Assembly: GCA_036426205.1 (NCBI GenBank)
Contig: WSYH01000140.1
Coordinates: forward strand, 124,001 to 188,000
Reading direction: 5' to 3'
Source: Ascaphus truei
Taxonomy: Eukaryota > Chordata > Amphibia > Anura > Ascaphidae
DNA length: 64,000 bases
Shown here: piece after piece, positions 24,501 through 37,210 of the stretch
Numbering within the stretch: the first letter of the stretch is position 1
Layout of the letters: every line of letters begins with the position of its first letter
Position numbers and translations under genes: made by a program
Notes under the pieces: generated by a model
The model's input: only the letters and a program-made list of their open reading frames with translations
What the model was told of the DNA's origin: nothing
Databases searched by the model: none

Positions 24501-26140
24501 TTTCACTTTTTTTTTCTCCTTCTGTTGTGTTTTTGTTACTATTTCTGCTTTTTTTCTTTGTCCCGGTTCAGTTTTTTCATTTTTTTCCTTTCCTTTTTTT
24601 CTCATATTTTGGTTTTTTTTTTGCTTTTTCTTTCTTCCTTTGCTTCTTCCCTTTTTGTTTCTTCTTTTTCCTCGGTTTTGTTTTTCGCGCCAGTTTGTTT
24701 TTTTGCCTCCGACTTTTGGTTCTCACCTTTGTGTCGTGTTCTTTTTTTCTCGACGTCCCCGCTCATAACGGATGGTTTTATTCCCTCTGTTTCGGTGTTT
24801 CCGTTTTTTGTTTTCTTTATTTTTCGTGTTTTTTGGTATACTCTGCGTACGGTTGTTTTTGTTCCTTTTTACGGTTGTCGCGGTGGGGTGGTTTTTTTGT
24901 CGTCTGTTGGCTTTTCCGCTTTTTGGGCGTCTTCGCCCGCCGCTGTTGGTGTCTTTCCCATTTTCTTCTTCGTCTCTTTGGGTTTTGTCTGCTCGCGTTT
25001 TTCTTTTCTTTTTTCGCCTTTCTTCGGTCTTATTTTTTTCTTTTTTTTTCTTCTTCTTTTATTTTTTATTTTGTCTCTCGGGGATTTTTCCTCTCCTTCT
25101 CTCCTCCCTGGTTTTTTTTGCGCTCAGTTTGTTTTGTGGTTTTTTCTTCGTTTTCTTTTTTTCCTCTTAATTCTTCTATTTTCTTTCTCGTTTCCCCCTC
25201 TTTTGTTGTATCTTTTTTTTTTCGCGCTTAATTAGATGGATTGGCAAAAAGAAATTGTACATACAAAAGAAGTTTAAACCCATCTTTAGGTTGTGGCCTT
25301 CTTTGGCAAAATTATGTGTTGTTTGATAGCTGGTGAGTTAGAAGTAGCCAGCTTACGAGCGCATATTGTGCCGGTGACTACAACTAGTTATGTATGATTG
25401 GTCTTTCCTTTTTTTTTGGTTTTTTGGTGGGGGTTTGTGCTGGGTAATTACAAATCTTTTAGAACTCATAAATCAGATTTGTAACTGCTTTCGCATTTGG
25501 AATTAGTACCTAGTTTTCAGGTATAAAAGGAATTTGGATATGGTTTGTTGCCATGTCCTGGTAAATACGAGTTGCCATCGAACCATTTCTGTAGTTGGTT
25601 TACGATGATTTGAGTGGAAGTGTGTTACTGAAAATTAGAGGTTAATTGCCTTCAATAACATCCAGCAGAGGCGTCAGTATGTAACAGAGGTATTCAGGTA
25701 GCGTCCTTGATTAACCATTCAAAGATTGACATCTGCATGTATCCATTTGGTTCTCTGAATCTCCAATCATGACTATAATATTGCTTATCTGAGAACTTTT
25801 TTACCGCCACGCTCTGTTTTTTAGTAGCATAAATCTTAGGCTTAGTGTTTTTTACCCTCACACTGATAACTGCGACGCTTATATTGGTAGTTATAAATAC
25901 GTGACAAGTATTTTACCCAGGGGTCACAGTATAACGGTTGTTTGTTGTTGTGTTGTAGTTTCCCCAGGTCTTTTCCGTACAGGGGAAGTTGAAAATGATT
26001 GTTTGTCATCGAATATGAGCGTCTTGGCTCTCCCATTCAATTGTATAGTCATAGCAGGTCTAGGTTTACACGCATCTTGTTGTTGGATGGGTTCAAAAGG
26101 GCCTTTTATTGTCCGAACTGTTGCTTTTTTACACATTTTA
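18545..26140. repeat. Long palindrome with pyrimidine insert (block A)
   Basis: The left arm (about 18,545-19,405) and right arm (about 25,246-26,140) correspond to the arms at 37,496-38,335 and 38,697-39,533. The spacer at 19,405-19,780 matches that of block B. The extra 5.4 kb at the start of the right arm has no counterpart in B. Confidence 0.78.
19795..25230. repeat. 5.4-kb pyrimidine-rich tract, probable artefact
   Basis: Almost purely C and T at first, drifting to T-rich with increasing G and other bases after about 22.5 kb. No unit can be defined. GGATTGGC occurs at both edges (19,781-19,788 and 25,238-25,245), while in block B the two flanks are directly joined near 38,700. Very long Phe/Leu/Ser-rich frames here reflect composition only: every frame that avoids TAA, TAG and TGA by lacking purines stays open. 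A basecaller failure at the palindrome, or a true expansion in one haplotype, could both explain it. Confidence 0.85.
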
Positions 26141-26309
26141 TCATTTTTGATGGACTGTGAAATTTTTGTTTGATTTATGTGTCTGTTGTAGACAAGGAGA
26201 GGTTGCAATCGTCAAGGTTAGAGTATTTAATTCAATTCAGTAGGGAGAGTAAACGGAAACAAACTTGTATTTTAGCCATTTGCGGTATGACGCGAGTGGG
26301 CAAGATTTT

Positions 26310-26480
26310 TAGTCGATGATCAGAGCTATTGCAACTGTGTGCAAAACTGCTCAGACTGCAAGATGAACAAAACCAGGCGTCCTTACCTGCCTACATTCAC
26401 ATCGTTATCCTTTCTATGCATTTGGTTGACTTTTAAGGTTGAGATTGTGTTCAGGTGTGAGCATAGGTGACATTTAGAAT
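26310..26480 (+). pseudogene. L2-like LINE C-terminal fragment (block A)
   Basis: A noisy version of the fragment at 39,690-39,875. The nucleotide string ATTGCAACTGTGTGCAAAA corresponds to the LQLVQNAAAR block of L2/CR1 elements, followed by a degenerate LHWLP block. Confidence 0.55.
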
Positions 26481-26617
26481 CCCTTTAATACATTATTTGC
26501 TGCTGCAAAAACATTGAGTACTGATGGCTTTTTTTTTGACCAGATAGCTCACTTCGAGGAACCAGGTGAACGTTGTAATGATTCTGATCTCAGGATCCTC
26601 GTGGATATCCAGTATGA

Positions 26618-26821
26618 CAGAGCTGCTGAACTCCAGTCATCAAGGCCTCCAACAGGTGGGTTTAAGGCGTTATTCCAGCTTCAGTATAGGTGGGCTCAGT
26701 CTGTTGAACGAGCACACTGATGGAGTGACGTACTGTGCTGAAGAAGCGGGGGTATATCCTGAAAACCGGACCTGTGTAGTGTGGGCCCGCCGGAGTGACT
26801 GGATGTTGAGTTAAGCCCCTG
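26618..26821. mobile_element. Palindromic hAT-like MITE (block A copy)
   Basis: The ends are CAGAGCTGCTGAACTCCAG and an inverted AGCCCCTG terminus. The interior is a long palindrome around GTTGAACGAGCACACTGATGG. It matches 39,989-40,171. Confidence 0.65.
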
Positions 26822-26876
26822 TCCTGTGGGGCTCGCCGCGCGCATTAGCTATGCTGTCCTACTCTTTGGACTCTTA

Positions 26877-27379
26877 GGTTGCGCTTTATTTTAGTGACGG
26901 TAGATGAACGCCAGGCTTGCAGTAGCTGGTGAAAAAATAAATTGAGATGACTTCCAGCCGACTTCCAGCGCCCCCCCCGACCCCCCCGCCGGGTGTCTGT
27001 GTGCCCAAAAGTGAAGACTGCGGGACCACCCTAGTGCTGCTTCCAGGATACGCTTGAGGGCGGAGGCGCGATGATGGCAGAGGGAAAGCGGGTCTGTTGC
27101 TTTACCCTGGCCTTGGAAAGCGCGCTGTTGGGCGTGTCGGCGGGCGGGCGGGCCTAGTGATACCTGTAACGGAGTGATGGGCGAAATCCACTCACGTGAA
27201 CCGGCCCGCGCTCGGCAAGCGCGAAAAAATTTTATCATTTTTCCTATAGACCTACGCTTCCGCTGCGCTTGCGTAGGCGGCCCCTATAAGCCGTTCTATC
27301 ATCATTCCGGCCTGTAGGTGGCTCAGTGCAGAGCGTCAAGCGCGACTGCCGCCCGCACGCCACTATCCATGGAGCGGCC
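26877..27379. mobile_element. Harbinger-like MITE (block A copy)
   Basis: Flanked by TTA on both sides (26,874-26,876 and 27,380-27,382), ending GGAGCGGCC. This is the noisy copy of the element at 40,225-40,690. Confidence 0.7.
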
Positions 27380-30300
27380 TTAGATCTTGGTTAAGATTCT
27401 GCAGCCTTTCTATTGATTTATTATATTAAAAGCAAGCATAGTGGTATCGGTTTTTTACCTTATAGGCATTTGCGTAATGCACACACCACGTAACTCGACA
27501 TGTAATGTATCTAAAATCCACTTTTTGTTGTCTATTACTTTACACATGTCCTTGTTCTGCCCACTTCTGTTTGGCGTTGTAGATGTAATTGCTTGGTTCC
27601 ACAAGCAGCAAAACTACAGGTGAAAGGTCATATGGGTTTGACTTTGGTGTTTTTTTGGAATCCGGTCGTTCCCCCAGTGTTAGTATACTGCTATTTTATG
27701 TTTTGTTCTATAGCACAACTCTTAATGCCTTAGTTTGTAATGAGCTTTTCAATATCCTTTTTAGTTTCTATGGAGAAGGCTTTAGCCAACATTCTCCAAG
27801 CCTTCACGGTTTTGTGCCATAGACTTGGCAATTTCACTGTTTTTTACTGTTTTCGGTGTGGATGATCTTTTTCTGCGGCCTAATTTGGTGCCAATAATTT
27901 CCCAGTAGTTTAAGCTGCAAGACCGGGAATCAATTGTATTATAATTTTACTTCTTAGTAATTTATAAGGATACATCCTTTTGTGATGCTGCGTAGTTCTT
28001 GTTTGAGTTACACCTGACCCTGCACACATGACCATGATGTCTTCCTTGGGCACACACCCCCGAAGGATTTTTTTATTTCCTGGTGTATGAACAGGTTTTT
28101 TTTTATTTTTTTTTTTCCTAGCATCCTCAGCTTTTACGACCGTTAGCCCCCCTTTTTTTTATCTGTACACCATAACCAATGGCACCGTTTGGGTAGGAAT
28201 GTAGACATGAATTGTGTCGTAACTTGGCTTTTTCCACATGCTCTTACAACCTATACAATTTTGAGGACCAATAAATACCAGTGTGTTGTTTGTTGATGTA
28301 GTCATCTTGCTGGCTTCTAAACCTGTTTTTTTTATTTTTTATTGTTCCTGTAATTTTTGATACGTATTTTTAAATTAGCAATCACCGGTGTTCTCATAGC
28401 ACAAACGAATAGTGAATAGTAAAAGGCCGAACCCTTTTTGGTATTTTTGTGTATGTGCAATATTTTAACTCAGTGTCAATTAATATTAATATATTAAACA
28501 CTGTACTATACACATGCTGTATACTGCCTTCATACTCCATGAGATCGGATCCCTTTTTTTACTGGAAGGGATGTCTCTTCGTTCGATTACACACCACATG
28601 ATGTAGAACTAAGCACATAGTACATGCAAGATAAATTTAGTCATTAATCGTTTTCCAAGTCCCAATTTGGCACCACACACACAGAGGGAACAGAAGAAAC
28701 TCCCCACTTTCCCAGGGCTTAAGGGATTTGTTATTTTGTATAGTGAGTCGCCTATGCCGCATGCTTTCCTCTGTTATAGAAGCCGGTGAGCTGCTAGGTA
28801 ATTTGTATATGTGTATGTATTTGTGTGTTGTTTTTTTCCCCCCTTTTTTCTCTGCTCTCTGCTGTGTTTTTTGTTTGCATGGGTGTGTTGTGTAGTTTGT
28901 TGCTAAGGATCCTTTCTATGTCCTTGAAATAAAGATTTTTTGATAGACCAACCAAATAAATAGTGTAAGAAATATTGGGTGTCTTTTAGTTTCGGCGCCT
29001 TCTTTGACATCACTAGATAACACACCACACCCACTATACACACACACCCATCACACACACCAACACCACCACTTTCCCACACCACACACATACAAACTTA
29101 TCAACCATTTATCGACCAATCACAAATACGCACCATCATCATCTACTTCCACATTACCCACACCATCTTATCACACCCCTTACACACCACACACACACCC
29201 ATTTCACACACTCACATCATCCACCATCATCACACACCAAACAGTCTACAAAACATTTCCACATTACATATTCCCTGTTCTCCACACACCCTCCATCATC
29301 TACCTTTACCATTCACTTATCCACCGTGTCCACTTATTTACCGTCTCACTTCTACACGCCCACACACATTTATACACTAAACATCAAATACACTTTGAGT
29401 GCCTCTCCCCCCCTCTCTTTTTCCTTTTTTTCTACCCTTCCCTTTTTCACTTTTTTGGTCTCTTCTTAGCCCAGCCGTCGAACAAGATGGTGTTTATTCC
29501 CAAATTTCTTCGACGCCCCCCTGTCTGTTGGTCTCCCCCACTCCTCCCCTGCCGTGTTTTCCGTGTGATGCATTCTTTCTTTTTTTTCCCCTTTCCCTTT
29601 TTCCCTTTCCCTTCCCTGCGAGAGGCCCACCTTTGGGTTGTTAAAAGAGGATGATTTCTCACCGTCAGCAAACTTAAAATTCCCACCCTTTTGCGCACAG
29701 GTTTCTAGCTGCCCTTGCGTCCCTTTACGCGGCCCACTACTATTGAACAAGCCATAGAAGCAGTCCAGAGTCCCGACTTCGTGGCCAGACTCCAACCCCC
29801 AATACAGATTTTTTTTTTCTGGCCAACCCTGTGTGGTCTGGAGTTTCTGCGCCTTCCCCCGTTAGTCCTAGATTTCACCCCGGCCGGCTCGACCCATTTA
29901 TTGTGTGTCACGGCGTCTCCCACAAGTAGGCCGGTCGCATCTCAACACCCCCAGACCTTGATATTTTTACATCGCTATATTTAGAGGCCGCTTTATATAA
30001 CGGTATATAGGCTTTACTAGTACCTGATTAGAAGCTAACCCGTCCACTTATTACACCCCCTAGTTTTACGACCCACCTGGTGGTTATCTTAAACCCTTAT
30101 ATCAAATTACACAGAAACTTTTTTTTATATTGTGCGGAATTTTTTATCTTATTTTCTTTCTGTTGACTTGTTTTGTGATAGGCACTATTACTATGTGTCT
30201 TAATAGAACTATGTTTTTATGCCCTCAGTGTTAGCTTTCAAATCAAGAATTGTACTATAGCCTTTATGTACCTTATATTTACCATCTAAATTAGAGAGTA

Positions 30301-31915
30301 TGTTCAGGTCATCGTTTCATTTCGTACATTCTGCCCCCCCTAGAGCAGAAACTACCTTTGTTTCGTGAGCTAGTTAATCATAACAATTTTAGACGTCCCT
30401 CCCCCTTGGTGCATTGGATTAGATATATTTAAGAGAGCAATTGCTTTAAGCCTTATGCCAATGTCATCCCTACCCTCTAAAGTTTTGTTTCACATGGTAT
30501 GATTGCTCCAGACCAGTGTAAAAATAGGATTGTGCAGATTTTGAGACGCTCGTAGCATTTAATCCTTCCAGAACGTATCATTTTCCCTCCCCTTTTTTTG
30601 CGTGTTCCACAAAGTTGACCCCGGTCCTGATTCCCTTTTCCTGATACTGCATTTGGCTTTTGGATCTCGTTGAGGGCCGTATAACCCCGTAGCGTTTTCC
30701 CCCTCGCATTCAACTGACACGTGGGAATGTGTTGACCACGGCATGTTTGAGACGAAGCTGACGTGGAGTACCATTTCACCCGCGGAAATTCCGTTTCTTG
30801 CGGCCTTTCGGCATGAGCTGCGACGCAGACATTGGCCGGACAGAGTTGTACTACCCGAATTTTTCACACACGGAGCTCACGAGTTTTGATTCTTTTCTTT
30901 GCTTTGGACAATCTTTCTTTGAGTTGGGGTGGAGCTCCTTTATTTTTTTTGCTCCCGAAAGTTTCGACAGTCCCCCACTCTCTGCTCTTTTCATAGCGGG
31001 TTTCGGAAACGTGTTGCGTTGTTCTCTCCCCCTCATCCCCATCCCCGTGTTTGGTTTGTTCCGCTATCTGGATTAGTTCAAGTTCCACCTGATAATTTTT
31101 TAACTATTCTTTGAATGTGACCTGGAATCGTCTTCCCATCTTGCGGTTTCTTCAAGATGACATTTTCATTTTCTTATCCCGTTCTCAGAGGATTCCTGTT
31201 CTTATTCGTTGAGCTTGGTTATACATGTGATATCCTCGTGTTTTTACCATTTATTTAATGTTATACATTGTTTGGTTTTACGCTAGTTGATCTTTTTGGT
31301 ATCCCCTGTTCATTTGGTAACTGTTGGGACAACATTAAACCTTTAGAAGTTCAATATGAAACCCACTAAACCACACTTAGACAGTCGTTTGTTTGTACCC
31401 CCACCTGGCATGGATTGGTCACGCCCCTGTTACCTGTGACCTTTGTTGTTTATGGGAAAGGAGCATTTATTTATGCATCCTCCTGATTCATTTGTCTTTC
31501 TTTGTGTGGCTTTACTGAGCAGCTTGTCATGTGACAACTGTATGCCCGCTTAATGGTGTATGTCATTGTTCCTACATGGTTCCTGCAGGATATTTCCAGC
31601 ATTTTCAGTTAGACCGATTTTTTTGAGGCCGGACACGTTTTGCTAGATCCTGGATTCTGCTAAGTTGCCTAGCGTGTTGATGATTCAATCCTTTCGTTTC
31701 GGATCGCCTTGATGTGTCATTTGTCATGCTTTTTACCCGCCATAGGACCCCGCGTCACTTGTACTTCAGCAGGCACCACAAATTGATATTTTTTTTGATT
31801 TAGGGTAATACCAAGAGGAAGATGGTCATCTTTAAGCTTGACTCTTGTGAGCATGGCTTACAAGAAATATCTTTGCAGGCCATTCTATAGCATTACTTGC
31901 TTCACTATTTGGCGT
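27380..31915. other. Most degraded part of block A, no gene seen
   Basis: Follows block B 40,691-43,720 in order but with abundant inserted T and G. It contains the expanded CA/CAC-rich stretch (about 29,015-29,390, against 41,880-42,160 in B) and the noisy counterpart of the third palindrome. Short phrases such as GGTTCCTGCAGGATA (near 31,578) still match B (43,507). Confidence 0.7.
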
Positions 31916-32605
31916 TGTGCGCTGTTTCTTTTGTTTCCATTTCTTAGAGTGTGGGGGGTGCTGAGCCACCCCCTGTGTTTATAGCAGCAGACGCCTCTAC
32001 AAATACACAGTTATGTGATATAATTTCTTCATATATACACCCTCACTGTGGTTATTGTGGTTTATTTCTTGGTCACTTATTTATGTGGTTTAGTCACTGC
32101 ACTATATTTATATTCTAAATTCTGGGTTAGATAGTAGCGCACAGTATTTTCTCTGTTTTTTAATTTAAATGCCTCGGGGGAGAGCGCGGGACCTCTATAA
32201 CTGCCGGGGCGCACTCAGTTTGGGGTGAAGAGCAGCGCAGGGAGTCAGAAAGCATATTTCACTTCTAATTCTCTTGTATAAAAATATTTTCTTCGGTGCA
32301 ATGTTAATGCAATGTTAATCTTTGTGTCTATCATACAATTGCATTATATATATAAATATTGGGATAGTTTAATCAGTATTTATATAAAATAATAGTCATG
32401 AGAAATAATACTCTCCTAAATCTGAACTTGGGAAAATGCATCCAGAGTACCTGAAGCAGGCGGCTGCGGCTGGAGATAGGCACATTTTTCGTCAAAATTA
32501 GAATTTGCAACAAAAATCGCTTTTTCGTTAGATGCCACCCGCGAAAAGGTTAAAACGATGGAACATTCACAAGTTAGCGCAGAGAAATTTCGCAGTAAAA
32601 ATATA

Positions 32606-32740
32606 CAGTGGTTGACAAATCACCAAAAAATCTACTCGCCACCTAGTACCAAACGTGTGCTGCTTGGGCCAATATTTACTCGCCCGGGGGTTAAATCCAC
32701 TCGCCCGGGGCGAGCAAATGTATAGGTTTGTCGAACACTG
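32606..32740 (+). mobile_element. 135-bp hAT-like MITE with perfect target duplication
   Basis: Starts CAGTGGTTGACAAATC and ends GTTTGTCGAACACTG, giving clear terminal inverted repeats. The flanks are AAAATATA at 32,598-32,605 and again at 32,741-32,748, an exact 8-bp duplication. The interior has CTACTCGCC and CCACTCGCCCGGGGCGAG. It has no coding capacity, so it must have been mobilised by a hAT transposase elsewhere. The intact duplication suggests a fairly young insertion. Confidence 0.92.
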
Positions 32741-33117
32741 AAAATATAAGTAAAAAAGGGAATGTGGCCAATCTTTGCAATTTTTTAATATTTCCCCCAA
32801 ATTCAGGAATAATCATGCAAACTGAATTGGGACCGATTCGCCCATCTCTAGCTGCCGGAATTGGACGTTTGGCCACAACCAAACCGCTGCCGGCACTCCG
32901 CCGCCACACGTTGCCTCCGGGACCAATCCACAGCGGGAACTTGGCCGCGCACCTCGCCTCTTCACATTTGAGCCCCGTGCACTCCGACACCATCTTTAAA
33001 TGCCACGCCATGCGCATGCCCCTACGGGCCACTCTGTCAAACCATCTTTAATTGTCCCATGTGGGGCCGCTACACGGCCCACTTCGACCCGCCATCTTTA
33101 AATATCCCATGCGGTAT

Positions 33118-33362
33118 CACCTCCGTGCCGTACCTCGGTTATGCACCGCTTCACCTCCGTGCCGTACCTCGGTTATGCACCGCTTCACCTCCGTGCCGTA
33201 CCTCGGTTATGCACCGCTTCACCTCAGTGCCGTACCTCGGTTATGCACCGCTTCACCTCCGTGCCGTTCCTCGGTTATGCACCGCTTCACCTCCGTGCCG
33301 TTCCTCGGTTATGCACCGCTTCACCTCCGTGCCGTACCTCGTTTATGCACCGCTTCACCTCA
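33118..33362 (+). repeat. 34-bp minisatellite, about 7 clean units
   Basis: Near-identical units start at 33,121, 33,155, 33,189, 33,223, 33,257, 33,291 and 33,325, with a partial unit after. Variants are limited to single substitutions, such as GCCGTACC to GCCGTTCC and CTCCG to CTCAG. The same array is about 100 units in block A. Confidence 0.95.
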
Positions 33363-35929
33363 GTGTTGTACTTACAAGGAAGAAATCTTCTAAAAATAAC
33401 TATTTTCAAACAATAGAAAATATGTAAAAATTGGCTGACATTCTACATAATGTTCAGATTTGCAAATATTCCAAAGAAGTGTACATACATAACTGGGGTA
33501 TATTCTGTAGTAAGTGGATATAGTTATTAGTCCTCTGTTTGATATCTTATTTTTGAATACTGAAAACTTTTGAAGTGTAAATTGGACAGTCGGTGGGGAA
33601 TTGGATCACGTGAAAAAACAGAGTTACAGTAAAATGTAGAGACTGCACTAATTTGGGGAAAATACGTTTTATTTGACACCAAAACAAATGCATTGTGTTA
33701 AAGTTTGTTCTCTCTTGGTACCTTTTGCGAATGGCATATTTCTACCTTCTGCCACTTGATAAATTGAACTTGGGAAAAAATGTGAAGTATCGATCTGGCA
33801 CACCTTATTGAAGTTTTTGGCCATTTTGAATATTGTTGCAATTGATGGCCCAAAATAGTTCATGCTTCTTATTCAACGGCTGAAGCTGAAACCAAAATGT
33901 ATTTCAATATAAGCCCTCTATAGCCATACAGTATTTAAAATGCAGTTACCCTTTACGAGGTAAAGAGGACTGCATTTTGTTTTGGTGCTCCCGAGTCTTG
34001 CTTCCTATTCAACACCATGGAAGACCTTTTCTTTGTGCTTGAGAACATTTTAGTCTCATGCAAGTGGAATGGAGCTGGTCATCTCTTCTCCGGCGTAGGA
34101 AAGATGTCTTCACAGTATGTTGAATAGGGGGCGGTGTAGTAAAGACAATTTATTTCAAAAAAATAAATAGATGCTATCCTGCTTTCAAGAAACATATCAA
34201 ATCTTTCTGAGCTCCACGTATATAATAACTGTTTAATTTTCTTTGGCAGTTAACTGTTACTGTTCTCGTGTAATGCAAAGACGTGTCTGTCATAGCCAAC
34301 GTAGTATTGCGACGGCAAAATAAGACCATTTATTCTTTCCATTTGAAATGTTCAAGCCTTAAAACGCCTAATTTCAACACTCCATGCATAACGGCTGTAA
34401 ACCCCACTTGGGATTTCTCATTAATGGTAGTTAAGCAAATAGAGATACCACATTAATTATCCCATTCTCCCAGAGCTTCTTTGTATTCTTCATACTGCTT
34501 GTAAGTTTGAGACTAATGCACTCTAGAATTTTTTTTCTGGATTCATTCCATCTTTGATGTGCTGTTAAATCCAGCTCCGGACTGTCACGTCTGCTTTTGA
34601 TCAAACTGTGTAGTTGGGAGAAAAAAAATAAAAAAATATGACAGGTCTCTGCACAAATGTTTGACCTGGATATTTTTGTTTTCACAACTAATTTTTGTTG
34701 CCTAAACAAATATATCATATATAGGTTATTACAGTGGGCTTCCACATCATAGTACATTACATTACTAAGTACATTATAGTTGGTACGAGAGCCATCCTCC
34801 TTAGAAAAGGCTCCTAAAACCGCCTAAAAATTACCTTGCTATGTAAAGGAACATACATAAAACCTGTATTGTTCATGTAATTCTCTTATCATTTTAAACC
34901 AATGGATTAGATCTTCTAAATAAAATCTTACATTTTATTGATCCTACTTTACCCTCTATACATGCTTATTTTGTAGGTTTGTTTTATTCTTTCAAATGGT
35001 CCTGTTTCACCATGGTTTGACACCTGTTGGGCAGTCGTTGTTTATGTCCCATCTCCTAGGATAATGTCGGGGGCGCTCGCGTGCACTTTAGCTGTCGGTG
35101 ACTTCACCTGGTGTATTTAGGCTACTTTTTGTGTGCACTTTTGTCTCTTGAGAAATGTCACATGTGTAGGCCCAAAATGTTGAGTTATTCAAAGCTTACG
35201 CATTCTTTGCATGAGCGGTGAGTGCTGGCGATCTTGTCTGCTGTTCTCTGCTTTATCGCGCACCAAGGAAATTATTCCTGTATGTTTCAATGCGCACCTT
35301 CATATTTCTCTGTCGCACACTCCCCCTCTCACCCGTGGGAGTGCGCCACTGGTTGCAGTAATGTTAGCTACATTGGTGTGTGTGTGTGTGTGTGTGTGTT
35401 TATATGTATTTATATTTAACCTTCTTAAATCCTTATCTCACTACCTCAGTGGTGGGAAGGTGGCAACGGGTTCAAGATGATGTGTAGTGGCACTTGTGCT
35501 GGTAGGTTTAACCATACCATGAAAACTTGAACAATATAAACGGCTGAAGTGGTGAGCGGTATCTCACAAGTTATATCTAAGATACTTGCAATCATGCAAC
35601 CCCCAAATATGGAACATGCCAAAAAGCAATCCCCTCATTTTCCACAGGCTGGATTGTCCCTGGGATTCAGAAAGAAGGCATGAAGGTCGGCAGTGCTAAG
35701 AATCCCCACAGGTTAAACAAAATGATTTGCAAATGACGTTATTTCTGGACCAAGTCCAGAAGACCTCAAGCAACAAATTGGAGAACTTGCCGTAGCAAGT
35801 TAGAACGTAGACCTCCGTATGAATCTCAGCAAGACAAGTGATCAACAAATGTGAACGCTGCAAAGATGTAAATAAATGGAATAGAAGTCGAAGACTGCCT
35901 TCCTTGGCTAGCAAGTAAAAATGAATGTG
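33363..35929. other. Noncoding part of block B, no gene seen
   Basis: AT-rich. It includes a small palindrome at about 33,936-33,976 (AAAATGCAGT..ACTGCATTTT) and (TG)n at 35,376-35,399. A stretch near 35,245-35,350 is CG-containing but has no recognisable exon. Confidence 0.6.
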
Positions 35930-36420
35930 ACCCTTTTGAATTATATCAATAGGAGAATGAAGATTGGGATAGAGCACATTTGGAAGAAGCAAGACAATCT
36001 TTCAAGAGAACCTTCAACTGTGCCTCAAGAGGAAAGTTTTCGATCAGTGATGCCAGTGCTTACGTATGGATGTGAAATTTTGACCCTAAATGCGAAGATA
36101 ACTCAGAAGCTTCCGACAACTCGAATGCATGGAGAGCAGTTTGATAGGAATTACCTGAAGAGACAGGAAAAAGGAGTTTCAAAACCAAATAAAAGTCTGT
36201 GACATCACACAGGTGAAGAAATTAATTGCAGTGGGCCGGACTTATCGCATGAAGAAATTACCATCACTGGACAAAGATGGTACTTGACTGGATTCCAAGG
36301 GAAATTAAAAGATCAAGACGTCGAGCAAAAGTAAAATGGGGAGATGAAATCAGAAGATTTGTTGGAGCAACGTGGAGAAGAGATGCTATCCCCCTGGGAT
36401 GCAGATGATATGTATGTATA
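35930..36420 (+). pseudogene. RTE-type LINE, C-terminal remnant (block B)
   Basis: Read across frames, it gives VLTYGCEILTLNAKITQKL, YLKRQEKGVSKPNKS, KLIAVGRTYRMKKLPSLDK and KVKWGDEIRRFVGATWRRD, matching the region after the RT domain of RTE/BovB-like LINEs. At least two frame changes separate the pieces, and the RT core upstream is missing. It is more legible than the block A copy, as expected if B is the accurate sequence. Confidence 0.78.
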
Positions 36421-36726
36421 TTCTCAAATTGCATAGGTTAAAGTTACTCAGAGTTTGAAAGGATTGTAAAACGTTACTTGGCTTCCGATGGGTGCTCGAT
36501 GGCGAGCCACAGTCCACCTCACGGCCCAGCAATATATACAAGAAAAAATGGTGATCTATGGCACACACACATTCCCAGCAAGCTCAAACCCCAACACCCA
36601 CCACATAATACATATATTTATGTCATAAGGAGTGCTACTGAGCGTGGCAAATGTACACAACAGAAGACAGGGGAGCCCAATGCTACATCCGATTGACAAA
36701 ACATATATGGTAATAAGTACAACGTT

Positions 36727-37193
36727 AAATACTTCAATAATAATATTTTCTTGGTTATTTAGTTAAACCCTTTGGCCAAAGCGTCATAAGCCTGCATACC
36801 AACGTCAAGGTATAACCAAATGTGCAGGTCCTAACACTACACTGTGAACCTTCCCTTTTACTTCTGTTTGAGGGGGAACAACCATAGTAGGTCCTGTCCA
36901 TACAGCAAAATGAAATGACCTCCCGAGTTAAAACAGTTGTTTGGAGGTAGGTGGCCCCTCCTCCCAGAGGTCACCCCTCCCCACCTTTTTAACTTGGGAG
37001 GTTTTTTCATTTTGCTGTATGGAGCGGACCTACTATGATTGTTTCCCCTCAAACAGAGGTAAAAGGGAAGGTTCACAGTTTAGTGTTAGGACCTGCAAAT
37101 TTGGTTATACCTTGGCGTTGGTATGCAGGCTTATGTCGCTTTGGCCAAAGGGTTTAACTAAATAACCAAGATAATATTATTATTGAAGTATTT
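36727..37193. repeat. Fold-back repeat, about 210-base arms
   Basis: The left arm (36,727-36,937) and right arm (36,976-37,193) are close reverse complements: TTCTTGGTTATTTAGTTAAA near 36,748 mirrors the sequence near 37,153-37,172. The centre is CCCCTCCTCCCAGAGGTCACC. The whole unit could be a fold-back MITE; no definite target duplication was identified. Confidence 0.88.
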
Positions 37194-37210
37194 CACTTTA
37201 TACTCATTAC

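Larger units (their letters stand above)
9692..31915 (+). repeat. Block A: noisy tandem copy of block B
   Basis: The sequence follows block B (31,925-43,720) in the same order and orientation from GTTCCATTTC..TTAGAGTGTGG to the last match near 31,900. Before 19.8 kb the differences are mainly one- or two-base indels. After the pyrimidine tract they become frequent T- and G-rich insertions, so a roughly 5.0-kb part of B occupies about 6.7 kb in A. A also carries about 3.4 kb of the 34-bp minisatellite against 0.25 kb in B. No gene is in either copy. This looks like an unpolished haplotype or contig end, not an evolved duplication. Confidence 0.85.

Noticed and set aside
19774..25235. Long Phe/Leu/Ser-rich open frames, up to 453 codons
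   Set aside because: They follow from pyrimidine-only composition, which excludes stop codons; they overlap in several frames and have no domain or splice context.
26514..26814. Short frames over the palindromic hAT-like MITE in block A
   Set aside because: They fall on a MITE and are broken in the clean block B copy.
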